DNA from: an uncultured Clostridia bacterium
Lineage (GTDB): Bacteria; Bacillota; Clostridia; Peptostreptococcales; Anaerovoracaceae
NCBI GenBank assembly: GCA_945830395.1
Contig: CALZYE010000011.1
Span: forward strand, 1 to 51,014
DNA: 51,014 nt
Reading direction: 5' to 3'
Under the pieces are notes generated by a model. It did not search any database, was not told the origin of the DNA, and saw nothing but the letters and a program-made list of their open reading frames with translations. Positions 27,207 to 34,649 of the stretch are shown in pieces; within the stretch, counting starts at the first letter, position 1, and each line of letters begins with the position of its first letter. The position numbers and the translations under genes are program-made.

Positions 27207-28583
27207 ATGAGAAAATTTAGATATGCAGCAGCTCTGCTTGCGGCAAAATTGTCTGTAATCGCACTGAAACTGACGAAACGAAACGGAACTAATTTCCCGG
27301 GACTCCTTGCAATAAAAATATGCCCGGATTTTTTGGCGCATATAGGAAAACCCGAGAAAATTGTGGGAATAACGGGAACCAACGGAAAAACCACTGTATC
27401 AAACCTACTGGTTGATGCCCTTGAAGCTAAGGGAATTTCCGTTCTGAACAACAGACTGGGCTCCAACATACATTTCGGAATAGCAACAAGCCTGCTGAGA
27501 GGCGCAAACCTGTTTGGAAAGAGCAGGTACGAAATGGCGGTTCTTGAGATAGACGAAAGAGCAACTCCGAAAATATTGCCCTATATAAAGCCTGAGTATA
27601 TGCTGGTGACCAACCTTTTCAGAGATTCCATAAAGCGAAATGCTCACACTGAGTATATTGCCGGGATTCTCAATGCTAATATACCTAAAGAAACAAAGCT
27701 GATATTGAATGCTGATGACCTTATCTCAGCGAGACTTTGCAGTGAAAATGAAAGGGTGTATTTCGGCATAACGAAGATGGATTCAGACAGGACTGAGTCT
27801 ATAAATCTGATTAACGACATAACTCTTTGTCCTATATGCAGCCATAAGCTGAAGTATGAGTATCTCAGATATCACCACATAGGAAAGGCGTATTGTTCTC
27901 ATTGCGGCTTCAAAGCCCCGGAATATGATTATTTCGGAAGCAATGTCGATTTTGAGAAAATGACCATTGACATAGGAGATGCCGATGAGAGGGTTAATTA
28001 CAAGTTTATAAGCGACGGAATACACAATATCTACAATATGGTGTCCTGCGTAGCGGTGCTTAAGGAGCTTGGAATCGGCTATAGAGAGAGTAAAGAACTT
28101 CTGAAAAAGGTGAAAATTGTGGGAAGCAGATATTCCAAAGAGCTTTGCGGCGATGTTTTTGTTGCAAATCAAATGGCGAAGGAAAACAACGCCCTTGGAA
28201 GCTCGAGAGCTTTTGATTATGTAGCCGGACAGAAGGGAGACAAAGAGCTGGTACTGATGATGAACTGTCTCGGAGACGAAAAGACCTGGTCAGAAAATAC
28301 CAGCTGGCTTTACGACTGTGACTTTGAGTATCTGAACGACCAAAGCATAAAGCGCATAATAGTAACAGGTCCCAGAGGAAAAGATTATCATCTGCGTCTT
28401 CTTCTTGCAGGAGTACCTGAGGAAAAAATTATATGGGTAAAGAGTGAAATTGATGCCCCTGATAAACTTGAATACACGAAGGGAGAAAGCATTTTTATAT
28501 TTTACGGAACCGATTCAATTGCTTTGGGCGAAAGGGTTCTTGCCAAGACCAAAGACATTGCAAGGAAAAGGAGGGTTCAGTGA
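27207..28583 (+). CDS. murT: MurT-like Mur ligase (lipid II isoglutaminyl synthase subunit)
   Basis: MurT with GatD amidates the D-glutamate of lipid II. The 458-residue protein has the Mur ligase P-loop GITGTNGKTTVSN, a zinc ribbon insertion (CPICSHKL ... YCSHCGF) typical of MurT, and a C-terminal DUF1727 domain containing ENTSWLYDCDFE, where the Asp after SWLY corresponds to the residue that assists the GatD catalytic centre. I chose ATG 27207 (CCGGAGAG upstream). It overlaps the next gene by one base (TGATG). The partner gatD-like gene has lost catalytic residues, which raises a question about the ammonia source. Confidence 0.9.
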   Translation: MRKFRYAAALLAAKLSVIALKLTKRNGTNFPGLLAIKICPDFLAHIGKPEKIVGITGTNGKTTVSNLLVDALEAKGISVLNNRLGSNIHFGIATSLLRGANLFGKSRYEMAVLEIDERATPKILPYIKPEYMLVTNLFRDSIKRNAHTEYIAGILNANIPKETKLILNADDLISARLCSENERVYFGITKMDSDRTESINLINDITLCPICSHKLKYEYLRYHHIGKAYCSHCGFKAPEYDYFGSNVDFEKMTIDIGDADERVNYKFISDGIHNIYNMVSCVAVLKELGIGYRESKELLKKVKIVGSRYSKELCGDVFVANQMAKENNALGSSRAFDYVAGQKGDKELVLMMNCLGDEKTWSENTSWLYDCDFEYLNDQSIKRIIVTGPRGKDYHLRLLLAGVPEEKIIWVKSEIDAPDKLEYTKGESIFIFYGTDSIALGERVLAKTKDIARKRRVQ

Positions 28584-29392
28584 TGAAGATAGAAATTTTA
28601 TATCCGGATCTTTGCGACCTGTACGGAGAACCTGCAAACATGAAGTATATCCTTTCTGCAATAAAGAACGCGGAAGTATATGAAACCGGTATTTTTGAGA
28701 AGCCTAAGTTTGTATCGGAGGATGTGAACTTTATCTATTTGGGTTCGATGACAGAGAACTCGCAGAAAATGGTGTGTGAGAAACTTATGCCTCTAAGAGA
28801 GAGGCTTAGAGAACTTATAGATTCAGGTGCGGTTATTCTTGCCACGGGAAATGCTCTTGAGATATTTTGCGATAAAATTGTCTGTGAGGATGGCAGTGAA
28901 ACTTCGTGCCTTGGATTTTTTCACGGCACGGCAAGACCTGAGATGATGAAAAGACACAATTCGCTTTTTCTGGGGGAATTCAATCTCCATGAAGATGCAG
29001 CTTCAGTCATAGGAGAAGAAGGTATGGCGAAAGAGGTAGACTCGGGAAACAACGAAGCTCAAAAAATCGAAATAGTGGGCTTCAAGAGCCAGTTCGGACA
29101 TATTCTTCCAAGCGATGAGGGAGATACATGGACGCCGCTGTTCAAGAGAATCCGAGGTGTGGGCATAGACGGAAAAAAACAAGATTCCCACATGGGTGAA
29201 GGCGTAAGGATTAACAATTTTATGGCGACATATTTGCTGGGTCCTCTTTTGATTTTGAACCCGCCTTTTACAAAATACATTTTGAACCTTTTAGGGGAAG
29301 AAGGAAAACTTCCCTACGAGGATGTTGCCATGGAAGTGTATGAAACAAGACTTAGAGAATTTAAAGACCCGGAAAGGGGCTTCTTCTATTGA
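28583..29392 (+). CDS. GatD-like protein lacking the amidotransferase nucleophile
   Basis: Position after murT, 269-residue length, the start MKIEILYPDLCDLYGEPANM and the end (NFMATYLLGPLLILNP) identify a class I glutamine amidotransferase of the GatD/CobQ type. GatD normally hydrolyses glutamine and channels ammonia to MurT. Here the nucleophile elbow, usually ICGGYQ, reads ILATGNALEIF with Gly at residue 89 where Cys should be, and the expected His of the GFENH segment is Gln170 in VGFKSQFGH. The frame is intact and well conserved elsewhere, so this looks like an inactive, retained partner. Start: ATG 28583, AAGGAGG nine bases upstream; GTG 28580 is less likely. Confidence 0.85.
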   Translation: MKIEILYPDLCDLYGEPANMKYILSAIKNAEVYETGIFEKPKFVSEDVNFIYLGSMTENSQKMVCEKLMPLRERLRELIDSGAVILATGNALEIFCDKIVCEDGSETSCLGFFHGTARPEMMKRHNSLFLGEFNLHEDAASVIGEEGMAKEVDSGNNEAQKIEIVGFKSQFGHILPSDEGDTWTPLFKRIRGVGIDGKKQDSHMGEGVRINNFMATYLLGPLLILNPPFTKYILNLLGEEGKLPYEDVAMEVYETRLREFKDPERGFFY

Positions 29393-29492
29393 TAACAGCA
29401 AGCGGAGGACTCAGTGCCACCAAATATTATCACTCCGGTTCTATATGATTTTGATTGAGCCCTCGTATATCGGACGGCATGTGCGGCAGTAT

Positions 29493-29520
29493 GAGAGGGG
29501 CTGCATGTCAGCCCCTACTC
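29493..29520 (+). repeat. GC-rich hairpin without T-run
   Basis: Eight-pair perfect stem AGGGGCTG/CAGCCCCT with five-base loop, extended by GAG/CTC across a bulge, about 100 bp after the gatD-like gene. It might end that transcript or be a dispersed palindrome; no T-run follows. Confidence 0.4.
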
Positions 29521-29594
29521 AATCCCTACTTGATATTTTTGTATCCGCAAGATAGTTCGTACCACCCTAAATCCAAAATCTTTGTTTTTTGATG

Positions 29595-29765
29595 CTATAC
29601 TATATATTTATATGATAAAATTGCACTTATTATCAATAGAATGACTCCGACTACTCTTGAGTATATAGAAAACTTATGAGATATTTTGCCGGCTTTATGT
29701 AAAAAGTAACCACCTAAAAGAATGATACAGGCAAGTACATCCAATATAATTTTTATATTTCTCAT
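29595..29765 (-). CDS. Small two-helix membrane protein (cassette 1, putative immunity partner)
   Basis: A 56-residue protein with two hydrophobic helices (about residues 5-22 and 35-53) separated by a basic turn (HKAGKISHKF). GGAGG lies six bases before its ATG. The ATG overlaps the stop of the broken secreted-protein gene upstream (ATGA), so translation would be coupled. I do not recognise the family. Small membrane proteins placed just after secreted-protein genes often protect against them, which is inference here. Confidence 0.6.
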   Translation of the reverse strand: MRNIKIILDVLACIILLGGYFLHKAGKISHKFSIYSRVVGVILLIISAILSYKYIV

Positions 29766-30129
29766 CTATTGCCTCCTAACCCAAACCGGTACCGGTATAA
29801 GTCCGGTCCTTTTTTCTTGGCTTTTACTGTAGTATTATGTGCAGATGGTTTTATTAAATTATTTTGATTTGTATTAGAGATTATCTTATTAGCAATTCTA
29901 ATTTCTGACTTCGTAATGGTTTTTGGTAGTTTTTTTGCATCTATAAAATACTCATTAGTAGCACTGTTATATTTTACATATGGATCTAATTTATTAATAA
30001 TGTTGTTAATTTTTGCCATTTCATTTTCGGGACTATTAGGTGGAATATTTTTAGTAGAGTTGGCAAATACGGATAAAGGTGTAGAGATTATTAGACTAAG
30101 TGCTAATATTGTGGATATAACTTTTTCAT
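29762..30129 (-). pseudogene. Secreted protein gene with one-base frameshift after the start (cassette 1)
   Basis: GGGG-type ribosome binding site and ATG at 30129 are followed by five A and then a frame that stops after eight codons. One extra A in the run (30122-30126) would give MKKVISTILALS and a classic signal peptide ending VFA-N, then continue without stop for 122 residues in total. The frame after the break is fully open, with INNIINKLDPYVKYN and a Lys-rich C-terminus ending YRFGLGGNR. An internal ATG at 30019 would give only the mature part without signal. Either a real mutation, a variable A-tract or a base-calling error. The domain is not one I can name. Confidence 0.65.
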
Positions 30130-30477
30130 AATAAACCCCTTTCTTGAATAAAATATTGAAATTATTGACATAATCATTATAATATTGAAATTTTCTAAAA
30201 AAAAGACTATAAATTCAAGAAAAAATATGGTAGAATAATGTATTGAATTACATGGAGCCTATAACTAACGGCTCGCATGGCATAGAATTGTTAATTTTTC
30301 GGTACTTACGGGCATAAGTTTGCCGCCTATTATGTCAATATCAAAGGGAATTACCACTTGATAAGTGCAAACGGCGGGCTGTTTTCTTGACAAAATCTTA
30401 TAATAACGCTATTATATAGCGTGTGAAAATGTAGAAAATCGCTATGAAAGTATCTATAAACAGCAGGAGGAGCAATC
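30130..30477 (+). other. Intergenic region upstream of SCIFF with repeats and dyads
   Basis: The 348 bp contain no gene. From left to right: a 12-bp direct repeat (AATATTGAAATT at 30152 and 30181), a hairpin GAGCC/GGCTC (30255-30274), paired segments GTTTGC-CCGCC (30318-30327) and GCAAAC-GGCGG (30367-30377) that overlap in a crossing order, the word CACTTGATA shared with the mtnA upstream region, and the SCIFF promoter. Confidence 0.55.
30387..30415 (+). promoter_or_regulatory. Promoter of SCIFF operon
   Basis: Consensus TTGACA, 17 bp spacer, TATTAT; the start codon of the SCIFF peptide is 62 bp downstream. Confidence 0.8.
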
Positions 30478-30621
30478 ATGAAAAGAATCAAGACTATCGA
30501 AACAAGAAATCTTAAGGAAAGTTTAAAAGACGGCGGATGCGGAGAGTGCCAGACTTCATGTCAGTCGGCGTGCAAGACATCCTGCGGCGTTGCAAACCAG
30601 CCTTGCGAAAAGGTGAAATGA
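30478..30621 (+). CDS. scfA: SCIFF ranthipeptide precursor
   Basis: This 47-residue peptide is the six-cysteine SCIFF precursor found almost universally in Clostridia. The leader MKRIKTIETRNLKESLKDGG is followed by the core in which six Cys are spaced CxxCxxxCxxxCxxxC...C, with interleaved Thr/Ser. The partner radical SAM enzyme installs thioether links from Cys to a neighbouring residue. AGGAGG lies seven bases before the ATG. Its stop overlaps the maturase start by ATGA, so the pair is translationally coupled. The mature function is unsettled; signalling roles have been proposed for ranthipeptides. Confidence 0.96.
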   Translation: MKRIKTIETRNLKESLKDGGCGECQTSCQSACKTSCGVANQPCEKVK

Positions 30622-32006
30622 TGATTCATCAGTACAAACTTAACGGGTTTGATATTGTACTGGATGTCAATAGTGGCTCGGTACATTGCGTAGATGATGT
30701 CGCATATGACATCATCTCACTTTTTTGTGAGGAAAAATTAACTCGTGACGAGATAGCCGAGACAATTTCGGCAAAGTATCCTGATATTACTTCGGAAGAA
30801 ATTTTTGAAGTATTTGAGGACATAGACGAGCTTAAAAAAGCGGGAAAGATTTTTACATCGGATATTTATGAGCCGCGGGCCTATGATTTGAAGAACAGGC
30901 ACACTGAAATAAAGGCGCTGTGTCTTCATGTTGCCCACACCTGTAACCTTGACTGCAGCTACTGCTTTGCCGCACAGGGAAAGTTCAACGGTGAAAGAGG
31001 TATAATGAGTCTGGAAACAGGAAAAAGAGCCTTGGACTTTTTAATTGAAAATGCAGGTAACAGAGTTAATCTCGAAGTGGATTTTTTCGGAGGAGAGCCT
31101 CTCCTCAACTGGGAAGTGGTTAAAGGCATTGTGAAATACGGCCGTGAAATAGAGAAAGAGCATGGCAAAAATTTCAGATTTACCCTTACGACTAACGGAG
31201 TGGGCGTAGATGATGAGGTCATAGAATTTGCAAATAAGGAAATGCACAATGTGGTTTTGAGCCTTGACGGCAGGAAAGAGGTTCACGACAGGTTTAGAAA
31301 GTACATTGATGGCAGAGGGAGCTATGACGATGTCGTGCCTAAATTCCAAAGATTTGTGGAGGCAAGAGGCGGTAAAAATTATTATATGAGGGGAACCTTC
31401 ACTCATGCCAACCCCGACTTTACAAATGATGTTTTTCATATGGCGGACTTGGGATTTGATCAGCTTTCTATGGAACCTGTAGTATGTCCTTCCGATGACC
31501 CGTCGAGTCTTACAGAAGAGGATAAGAAAATCGTATTTGAACAATATGAGATTCTGGCAAAAGAGATGCTTAGAAGGAAGAAAGAAGAAAGACCCTTTAC
31601 ATTCTATCACTATATGCTTGACCTTGAGGGAGGTCCGTGTATATATAAGAGAATTTCCGGCTGCGGCTCAGGTACTGAATACTTTGCGGTTACTCCTTGG
31701 GGAGAACTGTTCCCTTGCCATCAGTTTGTAGGTGACAGCAGATTTAAGATGGGAGATATATGGAACGGCGTTACGGCAGAAGAAACCGTAAAGGATTTCA
31801 AAATGTGCAATGTATATGCCAGAGAGGAATGTAAATCCTGTTGGGCAAGACTTTACTGCTCGGGAGGTTGCGCAGCCAACGCCCTTCACAGTACAGGCTC
31901 AATTAGGGGAGTCTACGAACAGGGCTGCGAACTCTTCAAAAAAAGGGTCGAGTGCGCAATTATGATGAAGGTTGCGGAAACTTACGGAGAAGAAGATGAG
32001 AATTAA
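30618..32006 (+). CDS. scfB: SCIFF radical SAM maturase
   Basis: The 462-residue enzyme has an N-terminal peptide-binding RRE-like region (first ~90 residues), the radical SAM motif CNLDCSYC (Cys109, 113, 116), and a C-terminal SPASM-type domain with Cys-rich blocks GCGSGTEYFAVTPWGELFPCHQFVG and CKSCWARLYCSGGCAAN. It forms thioether crosslinks in the adjacent SCIFF peptide using S-adenosylmethionine. The start is ATG 30618 or 30621; the longer frame that begins at 30537 lies inside the peptide gene and is rejected. The end overlaps the next gene by 11 bp. Confidence 0.95.
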   Translation: MMIHQYKLNGFDIVLDVNSGSVHCVDDVAYDIISLFCEEKLTRDEIAETISAKYPDITSEEIFEVFEDIDELKKAGKIFTSDIYEPRAYDLKNRHTEIKALCLHVAHTCNLDCSYCFAAQGKFNGERGIMSLETGKRALDFLIENAGNRVNLEVDFFGGEPLLNWEVVKGIVKYGREIEKEHGKNFRFTLTTNGVGVDDEVIEFANKEMHNVVLSLDGRKEVHDRFRKYIDGRGSYDDVVPKFQRFVEARGGKNYYMRGTFTHANPDFTNDVFHMADLGFDQLSMEPVVCPSDDPSSLTEEDKKIVFEQYEILAKEMLRRKKEERPFTFYHYMLDLEGGPCIYKRISGCGSGTEYFAVTPWGELFPCHQFVGDSRFKMGDIWNGVTAEETVKDFKMCNVYAREECKSCWARLYCSGGCAANALHSTGSIRGVYEQGCELFKKRVECAIMMKVAETYGEEDEN

Positions 32007-32700
32007 TAAATATATTGCAAATTCAGGAATCACCAGCAGAAGAAAGGCTGACGAGCTTATTAAAGAGGGCAAGGTTAAGGTGAACGGTAAGGTTTTGTCG
32101 GAGCCGGGATATAATGTGACAGAAGGTGATGAGGTTTTAATTGACGGCAAAACCGCATGCAATGAGATAGGCAGGGTTTACTATGCTATGAATAAGCCTT
32201 TAGGTGTAATAACCGCAGTTAAGGATGACAGAGGCAGAACGACGGTGGTTGACATTATGAGTGATGTGGAGGAAAGGGTCTTTCCTGTGGGGAGACTTGA
32301 CTATAATACCTCGGGACTCTTGCTGCTTACAAATGACGGAGATTTTGCAAACAGAATAATGCACCCAAGTCACAAGGTAGGAAAGACATATAGGGTCAGA
32401 GTTGCAGGTAATATAAGTAAGATGAAGATTTCCATGCTTCGCGCAGGAGTTCGCTTAGGGAAGTTTAAGACTGCACCTGCAAAAGTTGATGTTGTTACAT
32501 GGAATCGTCATTCCATGCTGCTTGAGGTAACCATTTGCGAGGGCAAAAACCGCCAAATCAGAAGAATGTTTGAAGCCGTAGGCTATCCGGTGCAGGAACT
32601 TGAGAGGATTTCCATAGGAAACATGAAGCTGGGGCATTTGAAGCCGGGGCAGTACAGAAAACTCAGCAAAGGCGAGTTTGAATACCTGAGTAATTTATAA
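31996..32700 (+). CDS. RsuA/RluB family pseudouridine synthase
   Basis: The 234-residue protein has an S4 RNA-binding domain (MRINKYIANSGITSRRKADELI) and the pseudouridine synthase core with the catalytic Asp in GRLDYNTSGLLLLTNDG, plus KTYRVRV and CEGKNRQIRRM. It modifies uridine in rRNA. The length and S4 domain favour the RluB type. ATG 31996 gives the canonical N-terminus; the frame extends eight codons upstream inside scfB. It is followed by a strong terminator. Confidence 0.92.
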   Translation: MRINKYIANSGITSRRKADELIKEGKVKVNGKVLSEPGYNVTEGDEVLIDGKTACNEIGRVYYAMNKPLGVITAVKDDRGRTTVVDIMSDVEERVFPVGRLDYNTSGLLLLTNDGDFANRIMHPSHKVGKTYRVRVAGNISKMKISMLRAGVRLGKFKTAPAKVDVVTWNRHSMLLEVTICEGKNRQIRRMFEAVGYPVQELERISIGNMKLGHLKPGQYRKLSKGEFEYLSNL

Positions 32701-32731
32701 AAAAGGCTTCTTCAAACCGAAGAAGCCTTTT
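32701..32731 (+). terminator. Terminator of the SCIFF operon
   Basis: Perfect thirteen-pair stem (GGCTTCTTC/GAAGAAGCC flanked by A4/T4) with a five-base loop immediately after the stop codon. Confidence 0.92.
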
Positions 32732-32786
32732 GATAGTCCGTGATTACGTCCGTATCACCCACCCTCAAGGAGAGTTTCATTCTTTT

Positions 32787-32996
32787 TTACTTACGGACCT
32801 TTTTATTATTAGTTCGCAATATAATTCCAATCCAGCCAAATGCATACACTATGTTCATGCCTGCAATTTTTACCGGTAATAAAGCACTAACTGTGTAGTA
32901 AGAACCATCAGCAGATTTTAGAGTAACGATAAGCATTATAATATTAGATAATATTGTGAACAGCGAGTATAAAATTAATATTTTGTTTTTATTCAT
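32787..32996 (-). CDS. Small membrane protein (cassette 2, putative immunity partner)
   Basis: A 69-residue protein with two hydrophobic helices (about residues 6-25 and 43-60) and a basic C-terminus (RTNNKKVRK). Its ATG overlaps by ATGA the stop of the broken secreted-protein gene upstream, repeating the arrangement of cassette 1, although the two small proteins are not obviously similar in sequence. No known family recognised. It converges with the SCIFF operon. Confidence 0.6.
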   Translation of the reverse strand: MNKNKILILYSLFTILSNIIMLIVTLKSADGSYYTVSALLPVKIAGMNIVYAFGWIGIILRTNNKKVRK

Positions 32997-33768
32997 ATTA
33001 CAACTCCGATCCGATATGCCTTTGTAATTTTCTTCTTTCCTTTAAAATTAACTTCTGGGTACCAAGTGGTCTTATGCAATTCACAATAATGACCTTTATA
33101 CCAACCACTAGGGTGTTGCTTGGGTCTGTATACACGATCTATACAAGATAAATGTTTTGTTTTTAATATATCATAAGCATCATGTAGCGATGAAGCTGTG
33201 TCAACAATTGCAAATAGCGGGCATGCGGCAGTTAATATAGATAATAAAGCAGATGTTGTTAGTGATGATATTATTTTCGATAAAATAATATTTGTATTAT
33301 GAGTTTTTCCTATATATTTTGAATAGGTGGCTTTAAAAGCTGGACGAATTGAGTTATGGTACCTAACTTTTAAAGAGCCCTTTGGCGTAGAAACATCATC
33401 TTTAGCAGATACAAAATCTATTTTGGTGCTTGATTTAATTTCTATCTCTTCGCCATCTAAAGTTATTTTATTTTTTCTATAAACTATAGTGTTCTTTTTT
33501 CGAAAATTTTAAATTTTACATAATTTTCACGTTGATAAACATTTACTATCGAATTCAGTTTATCGAATTTGTATGCAACATAGTTTTTATACTCTTTGGC
33601 AGACGATGCTTGAGATAAAAAGTTGTTAACACCACCATAGTTTAACTTATTAAGAGAATATTGGATTCTTTTCATTTTAGTATCATCAGACCTTGTTGAG
33701 CCAAATGATAATATTGGAACACTAATTATCAAGATTGACAATGATAATATAAATATTTTTTTTGTCAT
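32993..33768 (-). pseudogene. Secreted protein gene with one-base frameshift in an A6 run (cassette 2)
   Basis: ATG 33768 (GGGAGG upstream) starts a signal peptide (MTKKIFILSLSILIISV ... SFG) and stays open for 94 codons, then stops. In the adjacent frame a stop-free stretch of about 165 codons continues to 32993. One additional A in the A6 run (33495-33500) would join them into a 258-residue secreted protein. The downstream part has a hydrophobic segment (ILSKIISSLTTSALLSIL) and a C-terminal part with two Cys and several His/Trp (GWYKGHYCELHKTTW). The layout (secreted, hydrophobic core, small membrane partner) is bacteriocin-like, but I cannot name the family. Confidence 0.65.
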
Positions 33769-33958
33769 TTGTAACCTCCCATACTTGTTCGTAAAAACTC
33801 AACTACCAGTAACATTTTACCAAATTAAATAGATAAAATAAAGACTTATAATATTAAAATAAATATGATATAACAAAATATTAATACATAGAATCTGAGT
33901 GAGCACAGCGTTTTGTGGCTTATATGACAAACAAGAGCAGGACTTTAGCGTACAGGAT

Positions 33959-33991
33959 AAAAGCCCCAAGTGTTATACGAGGGGCTTTTTT
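33959..33991. terminator. Bidirectional terminator hairpin
   Basis: Nine-pair stem AAAAGCCCC/GGGGCTTTT with a 13-base loop and T-runs on both strands. Confidence 0.75.
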
Positions 33992-34015
33992 ATTTTGGCT
34001 TTGAAATTGTATTTT

Positions 34016-34035
34016 GCAGGCTTCAAGAAGCCTGC
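34016..34035 (-). terminator. Palindromic hairpin downstream of kal
   Basis: Perfect 20-bp palindrome, GCAGGCTTC joined to GAAGCCTGC through AA, 53 bp after the kal stop. No T-run directly follows, so it may act together with the hairpin at 33959-33991. Confidence 0.5.
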
Positions 34036-34087
34036 CTGTATTTGTTTAATGAAATCCTTTGAATCTATTAATCAAATAAAGATGAAC

Positions 34088-34483
34088 TTATTTACGCTTC
34101 ATTTCCTTTGGAGTTACACAAGTTCCGGTTGCTCTTGCAACAACAATCGGCTCTTCCAGGAAGTCAGCTGCAGAAGCGTTGATATCTTTTCTTGAAACAA
34201 CAACTTTGCGGGCTTCAAATGACATTTTGCGGGAAGTGTTTCCGATTTTTGTAATTTCTCCGTACGCTTCAATATAGTCTCCGGCATATGTAGGCGCCAG
34301 GAATTCAATGTTATCGTATGCACAGAACAGACCTTCGTCTCCGTCAAGTTTGATCAGCAGTTCTGTAGCAACATCACCGAACAGGTGTACCATGTGAGCT
34401 CCGTCAACGAGTTCTCCGCCGTAGTGTGCATCCTTTGCAGACATTCTCAGACGAAGGGTGGATGTGATTTTTTCTTCAGCCAT
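34088..34483 (-). CDS. kal: 3-aminobutyryl-CoA ammonia-lyase
   Basis: Kal removes ammonia from L-3-aminobutyryl-CoA to give crotonyl-CoA in lysine fermentation. The 131-residue hot-dog protein has the family features: [33 protein letters not shown] near the start, [21 protein letters not shown] in the middle, and an ARATGTCV strand at the end. I placed the start at 34483 because GGAG lies six bases upstream; a start seven codons earlier is possible. The gene is transcribed divergently from the regulator gene of the locus and has its own sigma-A-like promoter, with a putative operator in between. Confidence 0.9.
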   Translation of the reverse strand: MAEEKITSTLRLRMSAKDAHYGGELVDGAHMVHLFGDVATELLIKLDGDEGLFCAYDNIEFLAPTYAGDYIEAYGEITKIGNTSRKMSFEARKVVVSRKDINASAADFLEEPIVVARATGTCVTPKEMKRK

Positions 34484-34530
34484 CTTATACTCCTTTTCAT
34501 TCAATTGATTGATTTTAATTTGTCAGTACA

Positions 34531-34559
34531 ATTATAGAGGTTAAATATAAGTCTGTAAA
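34531..34559 (-). promoter_or_regulatory. Promoter of kal
   Basis: On the minus strand TTTACA (34554-34559), 17-bp spacer, TATAAT (34531-34536). A GAACC-N6-GGTTC dyad lies 51 bp upstream of the -35 box. Confidence 0.72.
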
Positions 34560-34610
34560 TAACATTTGCAAAAGTTGATGAAATGTTTTAATATTGACAT
34601 AGATATATGT

Positions 34611-34626
34611 GAACCTAAAACGGTTC
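34611..34626 (+). promoter_or_regulatory. Candidate operator 1, GAACC-N6-GGTTC
   Basis: Perfect dyad with a six-base spacer (TAAAAC) in the kal/regulator intergenic region, 24 bp before the regulator start. It could both activate kal from a distance and act on the regulator gene itself. Confidence 0.55.
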
Positions 34627-34649
34627 GATGGAAAAGGAGTGAAGCGAAA

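Larger units (their letters stand above)
33769..34087. other. AT-rich intergenic region with two hairpins
   Basis: The 319 bp contain no convincing gene. The left half is very AT-rich and would hold the cassette 2 promoter (on the minus strand TTTATT-N17-TAAAAT is a weak match). The right half has the two hairpins listed separately. A 98-codon plus-strand frame at 33899 lacks a ribosome binding site and runs through both hairpins. Confidence 0.5.

Noticed and set aside
29399-29555. Coding remnant downstream of the gatD-like gene
   Set aside because: A short open stretch exists but contains the palindrome and shows no recognisable protein pattern.
30537-30617. Longer N-terminus for the SCIFF maturase
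   Set aside because: These codons lie inside the SCIFF peptide gene and have no ribosome binding site; ATG 30618 overlaps the peptide stop by ATGA.
33490-33505. Programmed -1 frameshifting at A6 as the normal way to make cassette 2 protein
   Set aside because: The zero-frame codons are GAA AAA AGA, which do not form a canonical A AAA AAG slippery site in frame; kept only as a minor possibility next to mutation, variation or sequencing error.
33899-34195. 98-codon plus-strand frame
   Set aside because: No ribosome binding site, runs through two hairpins and into the end of kal on the opposite strand.
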